Of a stretch of DNA of 14,454 nucleotides, positions 7,209 to 14,202 are shown one piece after another. Numbering within the stretch: the stretch's first letter is position 1; each line of letters opens with the position of its first letter. The DNA comes from Planctomycetales bacterium (GTDB taxonomy: Bacteria; Planctomycetota; Phycisphaerae; SM23-33): contig JAUVIQ010000059.1 in assembly GCA_030592655.1 (NCBI GenBank), positions 1-14,454 of the forward strand, in the 5' to 3' direction. The notes beneath the pieces are model-generated. The model searched no databases. It saw only the letters and a program-made list of their open reading frames with translations, and was not told the origin of the DNA. The position numbers and the translations under genes are program-made.

Positions 7209-7617
7209 AATTCGCCTTTTCATCTTCCCATTTACTGCGAAGTATCTTTGCGATGAGCAGATCTCTGGTTCCTTTATTCCAATCCATGGCATTCTTGATT
7301 GACAGAGATATCCCCACGACTATTTGAAGCAAGCCCGCGCCGTATATCATAAGGTTCGACCACAAAAAGATGACCTGCATCTCGACGTAGCGCTCTACAT
7401 CCGATCCCACGATTTGCCCCTCTGGCAACAAGCCGTCGTAAGCGGATTGAAGCCCGGAAACACGATGCCACATGCTAAGAAGATAAACCCCCGATCCAAG
7501 GAGGAACAATGGTATCGCAAGAGATACCCACCGAGACCACTTGGACGTTCTGGCTCGCTTCTCGAAACCAGACAGGAGCTTCTCCACCTTTAACATTTCT
7601 TCTTCTGTCAGTTTCAT
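7180..7617 (-). CDS. Two-helix membrane protein of unknown function (145 aa)
   Basis: No family is recognised. A charged N-terminal helix (MKLTEEEMLKVEKLLSGFEKRARTSKW split over residues 1-27) is probably cytoplasmic and may form a short coiled coil. It is followed by a membrane span at about 30-50 (WVSLAIPLFLLGSGVYLLSM), a loop of about 30 residues with acidic patches, and a second span at about 81-107. The C-terminus is polar (RSKWEDEKANYDAAIQRDN) and would return to the cytoplasm. The ATG at 7617 has only a weak GGATG-like ribosome site. The 3' end overlaps the start of the HicB-like gene by 29 bases. The gene sits in a block of small membrane and secreted proteins between gltX and the PfkB-family kinase gene, which looks like an accessory insertion. 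Confidence 0.72.
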   Translation of the reverse strand: MKLTEEEMLKVEKLLSGFEKRARTSKWSRWVSLAIPLFLLGSGVYLLSMWHRVSGLQSAYDGLLPEGQIVGSDVERYVEMQVIFLWSNLMIYGAGLLQIVVGISLSIKNAMDWNKGTRDLLIAKILRSKWEDEKANYDAAIQRDN

Positions 7618-7676
7618 TACTATTCATCCATTACATGCTGTTTATCATTGTAACCTGTTCGCTACGCAACGGGCTA

Positions 7677-7940
7677 CTAATCTTCAGGACCCCCATTGTT
7701 GTCAGGTTTTTCCTTCGCATCCCGTAACGCCTTACGGATGCTCGGAATGATGATCACCAGCCCGAATAGACCAACCGCCAGATTCCACCGGGCAACTTCC
7801 CAGAAGGTCATGTCCCTCCAACTATCAGGCCCCATCCCAAAGAACAATAACAAGATCGAAAGGAGCATCCCGCCTGCACACGTGCAGATAGCCCACAAAA
7901 AGACAAGCCAGATGATTTTTCCGAACCTCAACCTTGCCAT
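7677..7940 (-). CDS. Small two-helix membrane protein of unknown function (87 aa)
   Basis: This short protein is not recognised. It shows two hydrophobic spans, about residues 9-35 (IIWLVFLWAICTCAGGMLLS and onward) and 51-67 (WNLAVGLFGLVIIIPSI). A Trp-rich loop (PDSWRDMTFWEVARW) lies between them and the tail is charged (RKALRDAKEKPDNNGGPED). The basic N-terminus (MARLRFGK) suggests that both ends face the cytoplasm. The ATG at 7940 has AAGGG 6 bases before it, a good ribosome site. It lies 30 bases after the 347-aa membrane protein gene and 59 bases before the 145-aa gene, all on the same strand, so the three may form one transcript. Confidence 0.68.
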   Translation of the reverse strand: MARLRFGKIIWLVFLWAICTCAGGMLLSILLLFFGMGPDSWRDMTFWEVARWNLAVGLFGLVIIIPSIRKALRDAKEKPDNNGGPED

Positions 7941-7970
7941 CTTTATCCCTTATTTAGTTGCTGGCTATCA

Positions 7971-9014
7971 TCAAGACGAATCGGTATCGGGTTCCTGCAG
8001 GACGTATTGAGCAATCCTTACCGTTGCAAAGGCAAGAACAAGCGCACGTTCCGTCTCCGACAACTGCCCAACGGTTGGGTTTTCATCTCTTGGGAAAATT
8101 GCCCTCGTTTCAGGGTCAGGTGGATCATCCAGAGAAAACTTCCATTTTATAAGTGATCGAATCGCTTTAGAAAAAAGCACTCGTGCTCTAACTCGCCCCC
8201 AGAACTCTCCTGCGATGAACCTGGAAGACCGGCCGTCCTCAAATTCCAGCAGTTCGTACATCGGCGTCTTTCCGATCACGCCGCTTTGGGTGGGAATTTC
8301 CGTCATGGCTAGAACGCTCTGATCGGCACGCATTATAACCCCACGATTTGAAGGCAAGTCATCCCGGGCAAAGCGGGCCGTGTGACAACAACAACCTATG
8401 AATTCTCCGTCCAGGAAGAACCGCCAGAAAGGACCTCCGTACCTGATGGCCCGGATCTCACGCCCGTGCATACGAAGAACCGCGAAAGAGCCACCCAGTT
8501 CCAACCCCGTGAGTCCGCCACCTCGTTCACCGTAGCTGTATGCTCCCGCGGGTTCCAGGATGTTCTGGCCGTCGCGAATCCAAAGCCCGAATCCGACCCG
8601 CTCACTGCGTAGCGACTTATTGACCCTGATGACGTCCGGAACGATCTGATGAATATGGTCCAGCGGATTAACGTCAGTCGGGGGAATCTCGTCGGGCAGA
8701 CAACGAAGCACGACGTCAGCGAGTTTTCTGTGCGCGAAAGAAGAAGATTTTTCAAAGAAATCGTGGCCGACCTTTTCGCTCATCGGCCCCAAACTCTTCA
8801 TCGCTGCAAGTCCGCTACGAATGTAAACCACCGTGCGGAGAAAAGCATACAGGACAGCCAGGGCTATCGCCCCAAGCCAGTGCCGCCAGTTAATATCGAA
8901 CCGATGAAAAACGTCACCGATCACGAACATGATGAAGGCGATTACCACGCTCGCCTTAGCGCTGGTAAAAACCCAAATAACTGCAAATTCCCCGATGATG
9001 TCCGACTTTTTCAC
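7971..9014 (-). CDS. Membrane-anchored protein of unknown function (347 aa)
   Basis: Family not recognised. Two membrane spans open the protein (about 10-34 and 44-66), followed by a soluble part of about 280 residues. A region near residues 140-190 contains GFGLWIRDGQ, EPAGAYSYGERGGGL and GLELGGSFAVLRMHG. This resembles the strand pattern of a GAF-type sensor domain, but the likeness is weak and should be treated as a guess. A CCC triplet near the middle (IGCCCHTARF) could bind metal or be redox active. The GTG at 9014 is the only sensible start upstream of the hydrophobic segment; its ribosome site is weak (TTGAG close to the GTG). It lies 71 bases downstream of the gltX stop and opens the run of small membrane-protein genes. 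Confidence 0.72.
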   Translation of the reverse strand: MKKSDIIGEFAVIWVFTSAKASVVIAFIMFVIGDVFHRFDINWRHWLGAIALAVLYAFLRTVVYIRSGLAAMKSLGPMSEKVGHDFFEKSSSFAHRKLADVVLRCLPDEIPPTDVNPLDHIHQIVPDVIRVNKSLRSERVGFGLWIRDGQNILEPAGAYSYGERGGGLTGLELGGSFAVLRMHGREIRAIRYGGPFWRFFLDGEFIGCCCHTARFARDDLPSNRGVIMRADQSVLAMTEIPTQSGVIGKTPMYELLEFEDGRSSRFIAGEFWGRVRARVLFSKAIRSLIKWKFSLDDPPDPETRAIFPRDENPTVGQLSETERALVLAFATVRIAQYVLQEPDTDSS

Positions 9015-9085
9015 TTTCTCAAGTTACCCCCAATTCCACTGTATGTCCGTATCTGTTAAGCATTTCAAGTATAAAACCCCGGCAC

Positions 9086-10540
9086 TTACCCTTTCCTCGC
9101 CATACATCTGTCAATCCGCGCGATGGTCTTGCCCTTACCTAATATCACCAGTGTATTGTAGATATCCGGGCTGATGGTGCTGCCGGTAACTGCCACCCGT
9201 ATCGGCTGGGCGACTTTGCCCATTCCGATGGATTTTTCGGCGCAGATGCCTTCAATCAGGGCCTGGAGCGTCTCTTCGGTCCATTCGCAATCGGCGAGTT
9301 TCGCCTTGAGATATTCCAGCATCGCATAGCCGGATCCGTCGCCCCTGGCGAGGACTTTTTTGACCGCCTTTTCATCGTAATCGTAAGCATCGTCAGCCAC
9401 AAACAACACGCCGCACTTGGTTGGGATGTCGGCGAAGGTGCGAAAACCCTTATTGATGCGCAGCAGGTGCAATAGTAACGAATCATCGTCGGTGGGAATT
9501 GGCGTTTCGTTCAGCGACAGGTAATCCTTGAAACCGGCCAGCAGGCGGCCTTCGTCGGCGGCTGCGACGGCGTCGGTATTGAAGGCCAACAATTTTTCGC
9601 GGTCGAACTTCGCGTTGGCCTTGTTGATACGATTAACGCTGAACGATTCTATCATCTCGGCCATCGTGAGTCGTTCGCGGCCATCTCCGGGGTTCCAGCC
9701 TAGTAGCGAGATGAAGTTGACCAGCGCTTCGGGCAGATAACCGGCGGTGCGGAATGCGTGGACTTCGACGGCTCCGTCGCGTTTGGAGAGTTTCCGCCCG
9801 GCCATATCCATAATCAGCGGCAGGTGGGCGTATCGCGGCTCGGCGAATCCGAACGCCTCGCGCAGCAGCACGTGCCGCCAGGTCTGGCTGAGAAACTCCT
9901 GGCCTCGGCAGACGAAATTGACGCCCATCAGCGCGTCATCGACGACGTTGGCGAGGTGATACGTCGGCCAACCATCGGTTTTGGCGATGATGAAGTCGTC
10001 CTGCTCTGCCGCTGCGACGGTTACTTCGCCGAAGACCTCGTCGCGGATGGTTACGTCGCGGCCTGGGATTTTGAACCGCACGACGACGGGGCGACCTTCG
10101 TCGCGGGCCTTGTCGGCGTCGGCGGCAGTCGGCAGCGGGTCTGGACGCGGATAGCGGAAGTTGCGTTTTTCCGCGCGGGCTTCGGTTCGCATCGCATCGA
10201 GTTCTTCGGGCGTCTCGAAGGCGTAATACGCCTGGCCCGCATTGAGCAGACGTCCGATATGCTCGGTATAAATCTCCAGCCGCTCGGATTGGCGATAAGG
10301 CCCATTATCGCCATCGACTTCGATGCCCTCATCCCATTCGAGTCCCAGCCAGCGGAGGTCTTCGATAATTTTTTCGACGGCGGATTCGTCGTGTCGTGCG
10401 CGATCGGTATCTTCGATGCGCAGCAGGAAAGTCCCGCCAGCCTGCTTCGCCAGCAGGTAATTGAAAAGGGCAGTCCTCGCCCCGCCGACGTGAAGCCAAC
10501 CCGTCGGCGACGGTGCAAATCGTGTCTTGATAGTATCCAT
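9086..10540 (-). CDS. gltX: Glutamyl-tRNA synthetase
   Basis: This class I synthetase attaches glutamate to tRNA-Glu. It has 484 residues, the usual length. The HIGH-type signature is FAPSPTGWLHVGG (HVGG at 17-20), followed by the LRIEDTD block. The KMSKS-type loop is KLSKR at 250-254 within AGRKLSKRDGAVEV. The Cys/His zinc insert of E. coli-type GluRS is absent; the corresponding region reads RNFRYPRPDP. The C-terminal anticodon-binding domain is complete and includes the QPIRVAVTG motif typical of GluRS. The ATG at 10540 has GAGGAG about 13 bases upstream, which is longer than usual spacing, and no better in-frame start exists. It is divergent from glnS. Because a GlnRS is encoded next door, this GluRS is expected to charge only tRNA-Glu, but I could not test that from sequence alone. 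Confidence 0.97.
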   Translation of the reverse strand: MDTIKTRFAPSPTGWLHVGGARTALFNYLLAKQAGGTFLLRIEDTDRARHDESAVEKIIEDLRWLGLEWDEGIEVDGDNGPYRQSERLEIYTEHIGRLLNAGQAYYAFETPEELDAMRTEARAEKRNFRYPRPDPLPTAADADKARDEGRPVVVRFKIPGRDVTIRDEVFGEVTVAAAEQDDFIIAKTDGWPTYHLANVVDDALMGVNFVCRGQEFLSQTWRHVLLREAFGFAEPRYAHLPLIMDMAGRKLSKRDGAVEVHAFRTAGYLPEALVNFISLLGWNPGDGRERLTMAEMIESFSVNRINKANAKFDREKLLAFNTDAVAAADEGRLLAGFKDYLSLNETPIPTDDDSLLLHLLRINKGFRTFADIPTKCGVLFVADDAYDYDEKAVKKVLARGDGSGYAMLEYLKAKLADCEWTEETLQALIEGICAEKSIGMGKVAQPIRVAVTGSTISPDIYNTLVILGKGKTIARIDRCMARKG

Positions 10541-10642
10541 TTGTGAAAAAAGTCTCCTCTGTGTCGGCGTTTATTGCTAACCTAGTGCCAAAGCGGGTTT
10601 TTTGCAATATCTCCCAGCCCTATTCATTGCAGGATTTAAAAA
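10541..10642. promoter_or_regulatory. Divergent gltX/glnS intergenic region
   Basis: These 102 bases must hold promoters for both synthetase genes. On the minus strand TTGCAA (10602-10607), a 17-base spacer and TAGGTT (10579-10584) form a weak candidate for gltX. On the plus strand the best candidate for glnS is TTTTTT (near 10598) with TATTCA about 17 bases later, which is also weak. The glnS ribosome site AGGA (10631-10634) lies 8 bases before its ATG. No T-box, riboswitch or terminator hairpin was seen. Confidence 0.35.
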
Positions 10643-12388
10643 ATGATCGAAAACGAAAATTCGAATAATAACGATTCCGCCAGGCCGACTGACTTTGTCC
10701 GTGAGATTGTTGCTGATGATTTGAAGAGCGGTAAATGGGATGGGCGCGTCGTTACGCGCTTCCCGCCGGAGCCGAACGGGTATCTGCACATCGGCCATGC
10801 GAAATCCATTTGCCTGAACTTCGGTATCGCCGCTGAAAACCCCGGCGGCCTCTGCCACCTGCGGTTCGACGACACAAACCCGACCAAAGAAGAGGCGGAG
10901 TACGTCGAGTCGATTATCGAAGACGTCCGCTGGCTGGGATGGGACTGGGGCGAACACCTCTATTACGCCTCGGACTATTTTCAGCAGATGTACGATTACG
11001 CCGTGCAATTAATCAAAGCTGGCAAGGCCTACGTCTGCGACCTCTCGGCTGATGAGATGCGAGAATATCGCGGCTCGCTGACTTCGCCCGGCAAGGACAG
11101 CCCGCACCGCGATCGCGCCGTCGATGAAAACCTCGACCTGTTCGAGCGAATGAAGGCCGGCGAGTTCCCCGACGGCTCGCGCGTCCTGCGCGCGAAAATC
11201 GACATGGCCTCGGCCAATGTCAACCTCCGCGACCCGATTATGTACCGCATCCTCCACGCCGAGCATCACCGCACGGCTTCCGAATGGTGCATCTATCCGA
11301 CATACGACTGGGCACACGGCCTGGAGGATTCGGTCGAAAAAATCACGCACTCGGTCTGCACGCTGGAATTCGAGAATCACCGCCCGCTCTACGACTGGTT
11401 CCTTGATGCGCTGGGCGTCTATCACCCGCAGCAGATAGAGTTCGCCCGGCTGAACCTTACCCGCACCGTGATGAGCAAGCGGAAATTGCTGGAACTGGTC
11501 GAGGCCGGGCTGGTCAATGGCTGGGACGACCCGCGCATGCCGACGATTTCGGGCCTGCGCCGCCGTGGCTACACGCCCGGAGCCATACGCGAATTCTGCC
11601 GGCGCATCGGCGTAGCCAAGTTCAACAGCACGGTCGATATCGCGCTGCTGGAGCACTGCCTGCGCGAAGACCTGAACAAGCGCAGCCCCCGCGTGATGGG
11701 CGTCCTGCGGCCGCTACGGGTCGTCATCGACAATTACCCCGAAGGCCAGGCCGAGGAACTCGAAGCGATAAACAATCCCGAAGACCCGTCAGCCGGTACG
11801 CGCAACGTGCCGTTCTCAAAGGTGTTATACATCGAGCGGGAAGATTTTATGGAGGAGCCGCCGAAGAAATTCTTCCGGCTTGCGCCGGGCAGAGAGGTCC
11901 GCCTGCGGTATGCGTATTTCATTACGTGTACCGACGTGATCAAGGACGCCGACGGCGAAATCGTCGAACTGCATTGCACTTACGACCCAGCCACCCGCGG
12001 CGGCGACTCGCCCGACGGCAGAAAAGTCAAAGCCACACTGCATTGGGTCTCAGCAGAACATTCCATCCCCGCTGAGGTGAGGCTATATGATTATCTCTTA
12101 AAGGAAAAAGGGGGACTGACTCCGCAGCGAGGAACGAGCGCAGGTGTCTGTACCCCTTTTTCCGCCGCCGACTGGAAATCCAACCTGAACCCCGACTCGC
12201 TCGAGGTGCTGACCGACTGCCGCGTCGAACCATCCCTCGCCGCCGCCGTGCCGGGAAGTCGATACCAATTCGAAAGACTAGGCTACTTCTGCACCGACCC
12301 CGATTCATCGGAAGATAAGTTGGTATTCAATCGAACCGCCTCCCTCCGCGACACCTGGGCGAAGATACAGAAAAAGCAGAAAAAATAG
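10643..12388 (+). CDS. glnS: Glutaminyl-tRNA synthetase
   Basis: GlnRS charges tRNA-Gln directly with glutamine, making the Glu-tRNA-Gln amidotransferase route unnecessary. The protein has 581 residues against about 554 in E. coli. HIGH is at H49-H52 within FPPEPNGYLHIGHAKSIC, and the KMSKS loop is VMSKRK at 276-281. The catalytic domain and both anticodon-binding beta barrels are present (RLAPGREVRLRYAY, VSAEHSIPAEVRLYDYLL, LNPDSLEVL, VFNRTASLRDTWAK). Residues about 489-507 are not part of the family: they are encoded by an in-frame palindromic repeat at 12103-12163, in the loop between the strand ending RLYDYLL and AADWKSNLNPDSL. The ATG at 10643 has AGGA 8 bases upstream. It is divergent from gltX. 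The reading frame stays open through the insert, so the enzyme is presumably active. Confidence 0.97.
   Translation: MIENENSNNNDSARPTDFVREIVADDLKSGKWDGRVVTRFPPEPNGYLHIGHAKSICLNFGIAAENPGGLCHLRFDDTNPTKEEAEYVESIIEDVRWLGWDWGEHLYYASDYFQQMYDYAVQLIKAGKAYVCDLSADEMREYRGSLTSPGKDSPHRDRAVDENLDLFERMKAGEFPDGSRVLRAKIDMASANVNLRDPIMYRILHAEHHRTASEWCIYPTYDWAHGLEDSVEKITHSVCTLEFENHRPLYDWFLDALGVYHPQQIEFARLNLTRTVMSKRKLLELVEAGLVNGWDDPRMPTISGLRRRGYTPGAIREFCRRIGVAKFNSTVDIALLEHCLREDLNKRSPRVMGVLRPLRVVIDNYPEGQAEELEAINNPEDPSAGTRNVPFSKVLYIEREDFMEEPPKKFFRLAPGREVRLRYAYFITCTDVIKDADGEIVELHCTYDPATRGGDSPDGRKVKATLHWVSAEHSIPAEVRLYDYLLKEKGGLTPQRGTSAGVCTPFSAADWKSNLNPDSLEVLTDCRVEPSLAAAVPGSRYQFERLGYFCTDPDSSEDKLVFNRTASLRDTWAKIQKKQKK
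12103..12163 (+). repeat. REP-like imperfect palindrome inserted in frame in glnS
   Basis: The 61-bp element is symmetrical around base 12133. The outer arms are a perfect 11-bp GGAAAAAGGGG (12103-12113) with CCCCTTTTTCC (12153-12163). The inner arms, ACTGACTCC (12115-12123) with GGTGTCTGT (12143-12151), pair except for two T/T mismatches. A 19-base GC-rich loop (12124-12142) is at the centre. It encodes glnS residues about 489-507 without a stop. The core from 12105 to 12161 is 57 bases, exactly 19 codons. Symmetric mismatches in a hairpin are typical of REP/RAYT-type repeats, but membership in that family is inference. No second copy was seen in this window. Confidence 0.75.
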
Positions 12389-12390
12389 TC

Positions 12391-12431
12391 CACGGATTAT
12401 ACGCCCGCCTACCGGCAGGCATGGATTACAC
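12391..12431. repeat. Intergenic repeat: palindrome flanked by direct repeats, after glnS
   Basis: A 14-base near-palindrome GCCTACCGGCAGGC (12407-12420) is flanked by two copies of a 12-mer, CACGGATTATAC (12391-12402) and CATGGATTACAC (12420-12431), which match at 10 of 12 positions. The group starts 3 bases after the glnS stop and lies in the 66-bp gap between convergent genes. It has no T-tract, so it is a weak terminator at best. It looks like a dispersed intergenic repeat unit, which cannot be proved from one copy. Confidence 0.5.
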
Positions 12432-12454
12432 AGATTCAAGGTGGGTGGCGTAAC

Positions 12455-13363
12455 CTATTTATCCGCGGGTTTGGCGTCCTGCTTCTTCTCTTCCGGCAGG
12501 ACGATCCGTGCAGAGATTACCAGCACGAACGGATTGTGGGCCAACACCTCCTCTCGGCCAGAAGAGACGCTGGCCTCGGAGGTAACGGCGTCGCCCTTGA
12601 CCAGCAGACGGACTGTTGCAGGGGGGCACTGCTGGAAGCCTTGCGCCAACGGCACGAGCAGATGTTGGCCCGGTTTCAGCGGAATCTTGCAGCCGTTGTT
12701 TATCCTGCATTCGTCCACAAGCACAATTGGCTCGTTCCACATTAAAGTCCAATCCTCTCCTTTGGCACGCACAACACCCGTACACCGGCGATAGTCATAA
12801 AGCGACGATGTCTGCGCATGAATTTTCGTCAGCACAACCTCGCCGGATTCGATGCGAGCGGACACAACCATGACCACCCCCGACTGTATCTCACTGACCA
12901 CATGCCGAAAGGGAAGTTCCCCCGCCTGTACCTTGGGCTTATAAGCCCAGTCCGTGATCCAGACTGTTTTCCATGGCTTGACGATAGAGCCTTCCTGCCC
13001 GGGAATAATCATAAGCCCGGCAGGCCAAGGAGTCGGGGGCGATGAGTGGCAGTATAGTACGTAATTCTTCTCGAACTGCCCCTTCGGCAAGACCTGGTAG
13101 TTCTTCCCAGCGGGCAACTCGACCAGGGGCAGGTTGTGCCTCTTGGAAAGGATGTGTATCTTGATCTCGATATGAGGGCCACTCTTGTCAACTTTGCCGA
13201 TCTCCCTGGTAGATAACTTCGGGGTTACGATGTTCCACGGCTTAGGTTCTGTAAGCATCGGCGCAAGTGGAAAGTCCTCCACCGACGGATTCCACGGCTT
13301 ATCGCAACCAAGAAAGGCTGTAACCGAAAGCACAAACACGAGAAGATGCAGCATTCTGTTCAT
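12455..13363 (-). CDS. Predicted lipoprotein of unknown function (302 aa)
   Basis: The N-terminus MNRMLHLLVFVLSVTAFLGCDKPW is a lipoprotein signal peptide with Cys20 as the likely lipidation site (FLGC, a slightly relaxed lipobox). The mature protein is predicted to be beta-rich and to lie outside the inner membrane. It is Pro-rich at first (PWNPSVEDFPLAP...) and contains five further cysteines, including a DECRINNGC pair near residue 220 that could form a disulfide. The C-terminus is Lys-rich (PEEKKQDAKPADK). No domain is recognised. The ATG at 13363 has a perfect AAGGAG 7 bases upstream. It converges on glnS with a 66-bp gap and lies 90 bases downstream of vapC on the same strand. It may be read from its own promoter, though none was convincing. 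Confidence 0.8.
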   Translation of the reverse strand: MNRMLHLLVFVLSVTAFLGCDKPWNPSVEDFPLAPMLTEPKPWNIVTPKLSTREIGKVDKSGPHIEIKIHILSKRHNLPLVELPAGKNYQVLPKGQFEKNYVLYCHSSPPTPWPAGLMIIPGQEGSIVKPWKTVWITDWAYKPKVQAGELPFRHVVSEIQSGVVMVVSARIESGEVVLTKIHAQTSSLYDYRRCTGVVRAKGEDWTLMWNEPIVLVDECRINNGCKIPLKPGQHLLVPLAQGFQQCPPATVRLLVKGDAVTSEASVSSGREEVLAHNPFVLVISARIVLPEEKKQDAKPADK

Positions 13364-13422
13364 CGCTTTGCTCCTTCATGAAAGAGTCAGTAGGGTAAGC
13401 CAACCGACCTACCGAATACAAA

Positions 13423-13435
13423 CGGAAACATTCCG
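13423..13435 (-). terminator. Weak hairpin after vapC
   Basis: CGGAA-TGT-TTCCG forms a 5-bp stem with a 3-base loop about 19 bases after the vapC stop, followed on the minus strand by TTTGTATT. It could be a weak terminator of the toxin-antitoxin transcript ahead of the lipoprotein gene. The stem is short, so confidence is low. Confidence 0.25.
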
Positions 13436-13453
13436 CGGGCACAGCGCCTTGCT

Positions 13454-13864
13454 TTATGATTCCGGAGCGATAATTTTCAGCGTCGGGAAGTAGGTGCGAT
13501 ATCGGGCAACGTCGCGTGTTATGAGGGGCATTTTTTTGACGGCGGCATGCGCGCCGATGAAGAAATCCGGCAGAGTTGAGCGTTTCGGGCCGCCGCGCCG
13601 ACGGTATTTCACAAAGCACTTGCCGGCCAGGAACGCCGCCTCCGATGGGATCGGTCTGCGAAGGAACTTATCGGCAGGCAAGGCTGAATCCAGATCCTCG
13701 ATCCGGTCGAATCCGATAGACACTTCCGCGTAAATAATCGGATTTATCACGAGCGTATGGTCTTCGGCGTATTCTTCGATAATCCCGGCCGAGAAGGCGA
13801 ACCATTCGGCGTCTTCGGTCAGGACGTCCAGCAGGATGTTCGAGTCGATTATGACTTCGGCCAT
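13454..13864 (-). CDS. vapC: PIN-domain ribonuclease toxin (VapC family)
   Basis: This 136-residue protein has the four acidic residues of the PIN nuclease site: D7 (VIIDSNILLD), E47 (IYAEV), D100 (LPDFFIGAHA) and D118 (LITRDVARY). Length and layout fit VapC toxins, which cut specific tRNA or rRNA when freed from VapB. Two adjacent ATG codons (13867 and 13864) could start it. The second is preferred because GAGGTG then sits 4 bases upstream, while it is only 1 base before the first. The first ATG would overlap the antitoxin stop as ATGA. Either way the pair is translationally coupled to vapB, as usual for this module. The target RNA cannot be told from sequence. All catalytic residues are present, so the toxin is likely functional. 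Confidence 0.92.
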   Translation of the reverse strand: MAEVIIDSNILLDVLTEDAEWFAFSAGIIEEYAEDHTLVINPIIYAEVSIGFDRIEDLDSALPADKFLRRPIPSEAAFLAGKCFVKYRRRGGPKRSTLPDFFIGAHAAVKKMPLITRDVARYRTYFPTLKIIAPES

Positions 13865-14091
13865 CATTCACCTCGCGTCAGCGCCATGATCTGGTCGGTG
13901 GACATTTTTTTCGTAGCCCGCCCCCGCATCGCCGAAACCACCCTGCTTCCCCGCCTGCGGCGGCCTTGAGTCTTACGGAGAACCACCTGCTTTCCGGAAA
14001 TGGCGAAATCCACTTCCGTATCGGGCAGCAGTTTCATCTTCCGGCGAATGTCAACAGGGATCGTTACCTGGCCCTTGGCTGTAATCTTCAT
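13864..14091 (-). CDS. vapB: AbrB/SpoVT-family antitoxin (VapB type)
   Basis: This 75-residue protein starts with the swapped-hairpin AbrB DNA-binding fold (MKITAKGQVTIPVDIRRKM, then a second strand pair ending QVVLRK near residue 40). A basic linker (QGRRRRGSR) follows, then a C-terminal tail ending STDQIMALTRGE, which closely resembles the toxin-binding tail of VapB antitoxins. It would neutralise VapC by covering its active site and, with VapC, repress their shared promoter. The ATG at 14091 has GGGAG 7 bases upstream. The stop overlaps or abuts the vapC start. A strong inverted repeat sits in its promoter region. Identification as the antitoxin of the adjacent PIN gene is secure; VapB is the name by module type. 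Confidence 0.92.
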   Translation of the reverse strand: MKITAKGQVTIPVDIRRKMKLLPDTEVDFAISGKQVVLRKTQGRRRRGSRVVSAMRGRATKKMSTDQIMALTRGE

Positions 14092-14115
14092 GGTGATTCT
14101 CCCGGCTCATAAGAC

Positions 14116-14181
14116 ATTATATAATTCCCACTCGCTTTATTCTTACATTAATAAGTAAGAATTTCAAGTAATATATCTTAC
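14116..14181 (-). promoter_or_regulatory. vapBC promoter with operator repeats
   Basis: On the minus strand a consensus TATAAT lies at 14116-14121, about 25 bases before the vapB ATG; it is part of the palindrome ATTATATAAT. Upstream, where a -35 would be and is not recognisable, is a perfect inverted repeat ATTCTTAC-8-GTAAGAAT (14139-14162). A third half-site TCTTAC lies at 14176-14181. Binding of the VapB-VapC complex to such half-sites is the usual autoregulation, so this is the likely operator. Repeats are seen; function is inferred. Confidence 0.6.
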
Positions 14182-14202
14182 GAAATTCGCCCGGTTTTAA
14201 TT

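Noticed and set aside
7029..7292. Longer start for the HicB-like gene (87 codons)
   Set aside because: The extra 28 residues are not part of the family and lie inside the 145-aa gene; the ATG at 7208 has the better ribosome site.
9758..10546. Plus-strand open frame of 262 codons antisense to gltX
   Set aside because: Shadow of gltX; the GluRS motifs on the minus strand are unambiguous.
11009..11656. Minus-strand open frame of 215 codons antisense to glnS
   Set aside because: Shadow of the glnS catalytic and anticodon-binding region.
12103..12163. Insertion seen as a frameshift or pseudogene of glnS
   Set aside because: The frame remains open on both sides, the element core is a multiple of three, and conserved GlnRS motifs continue to the C-terminus.
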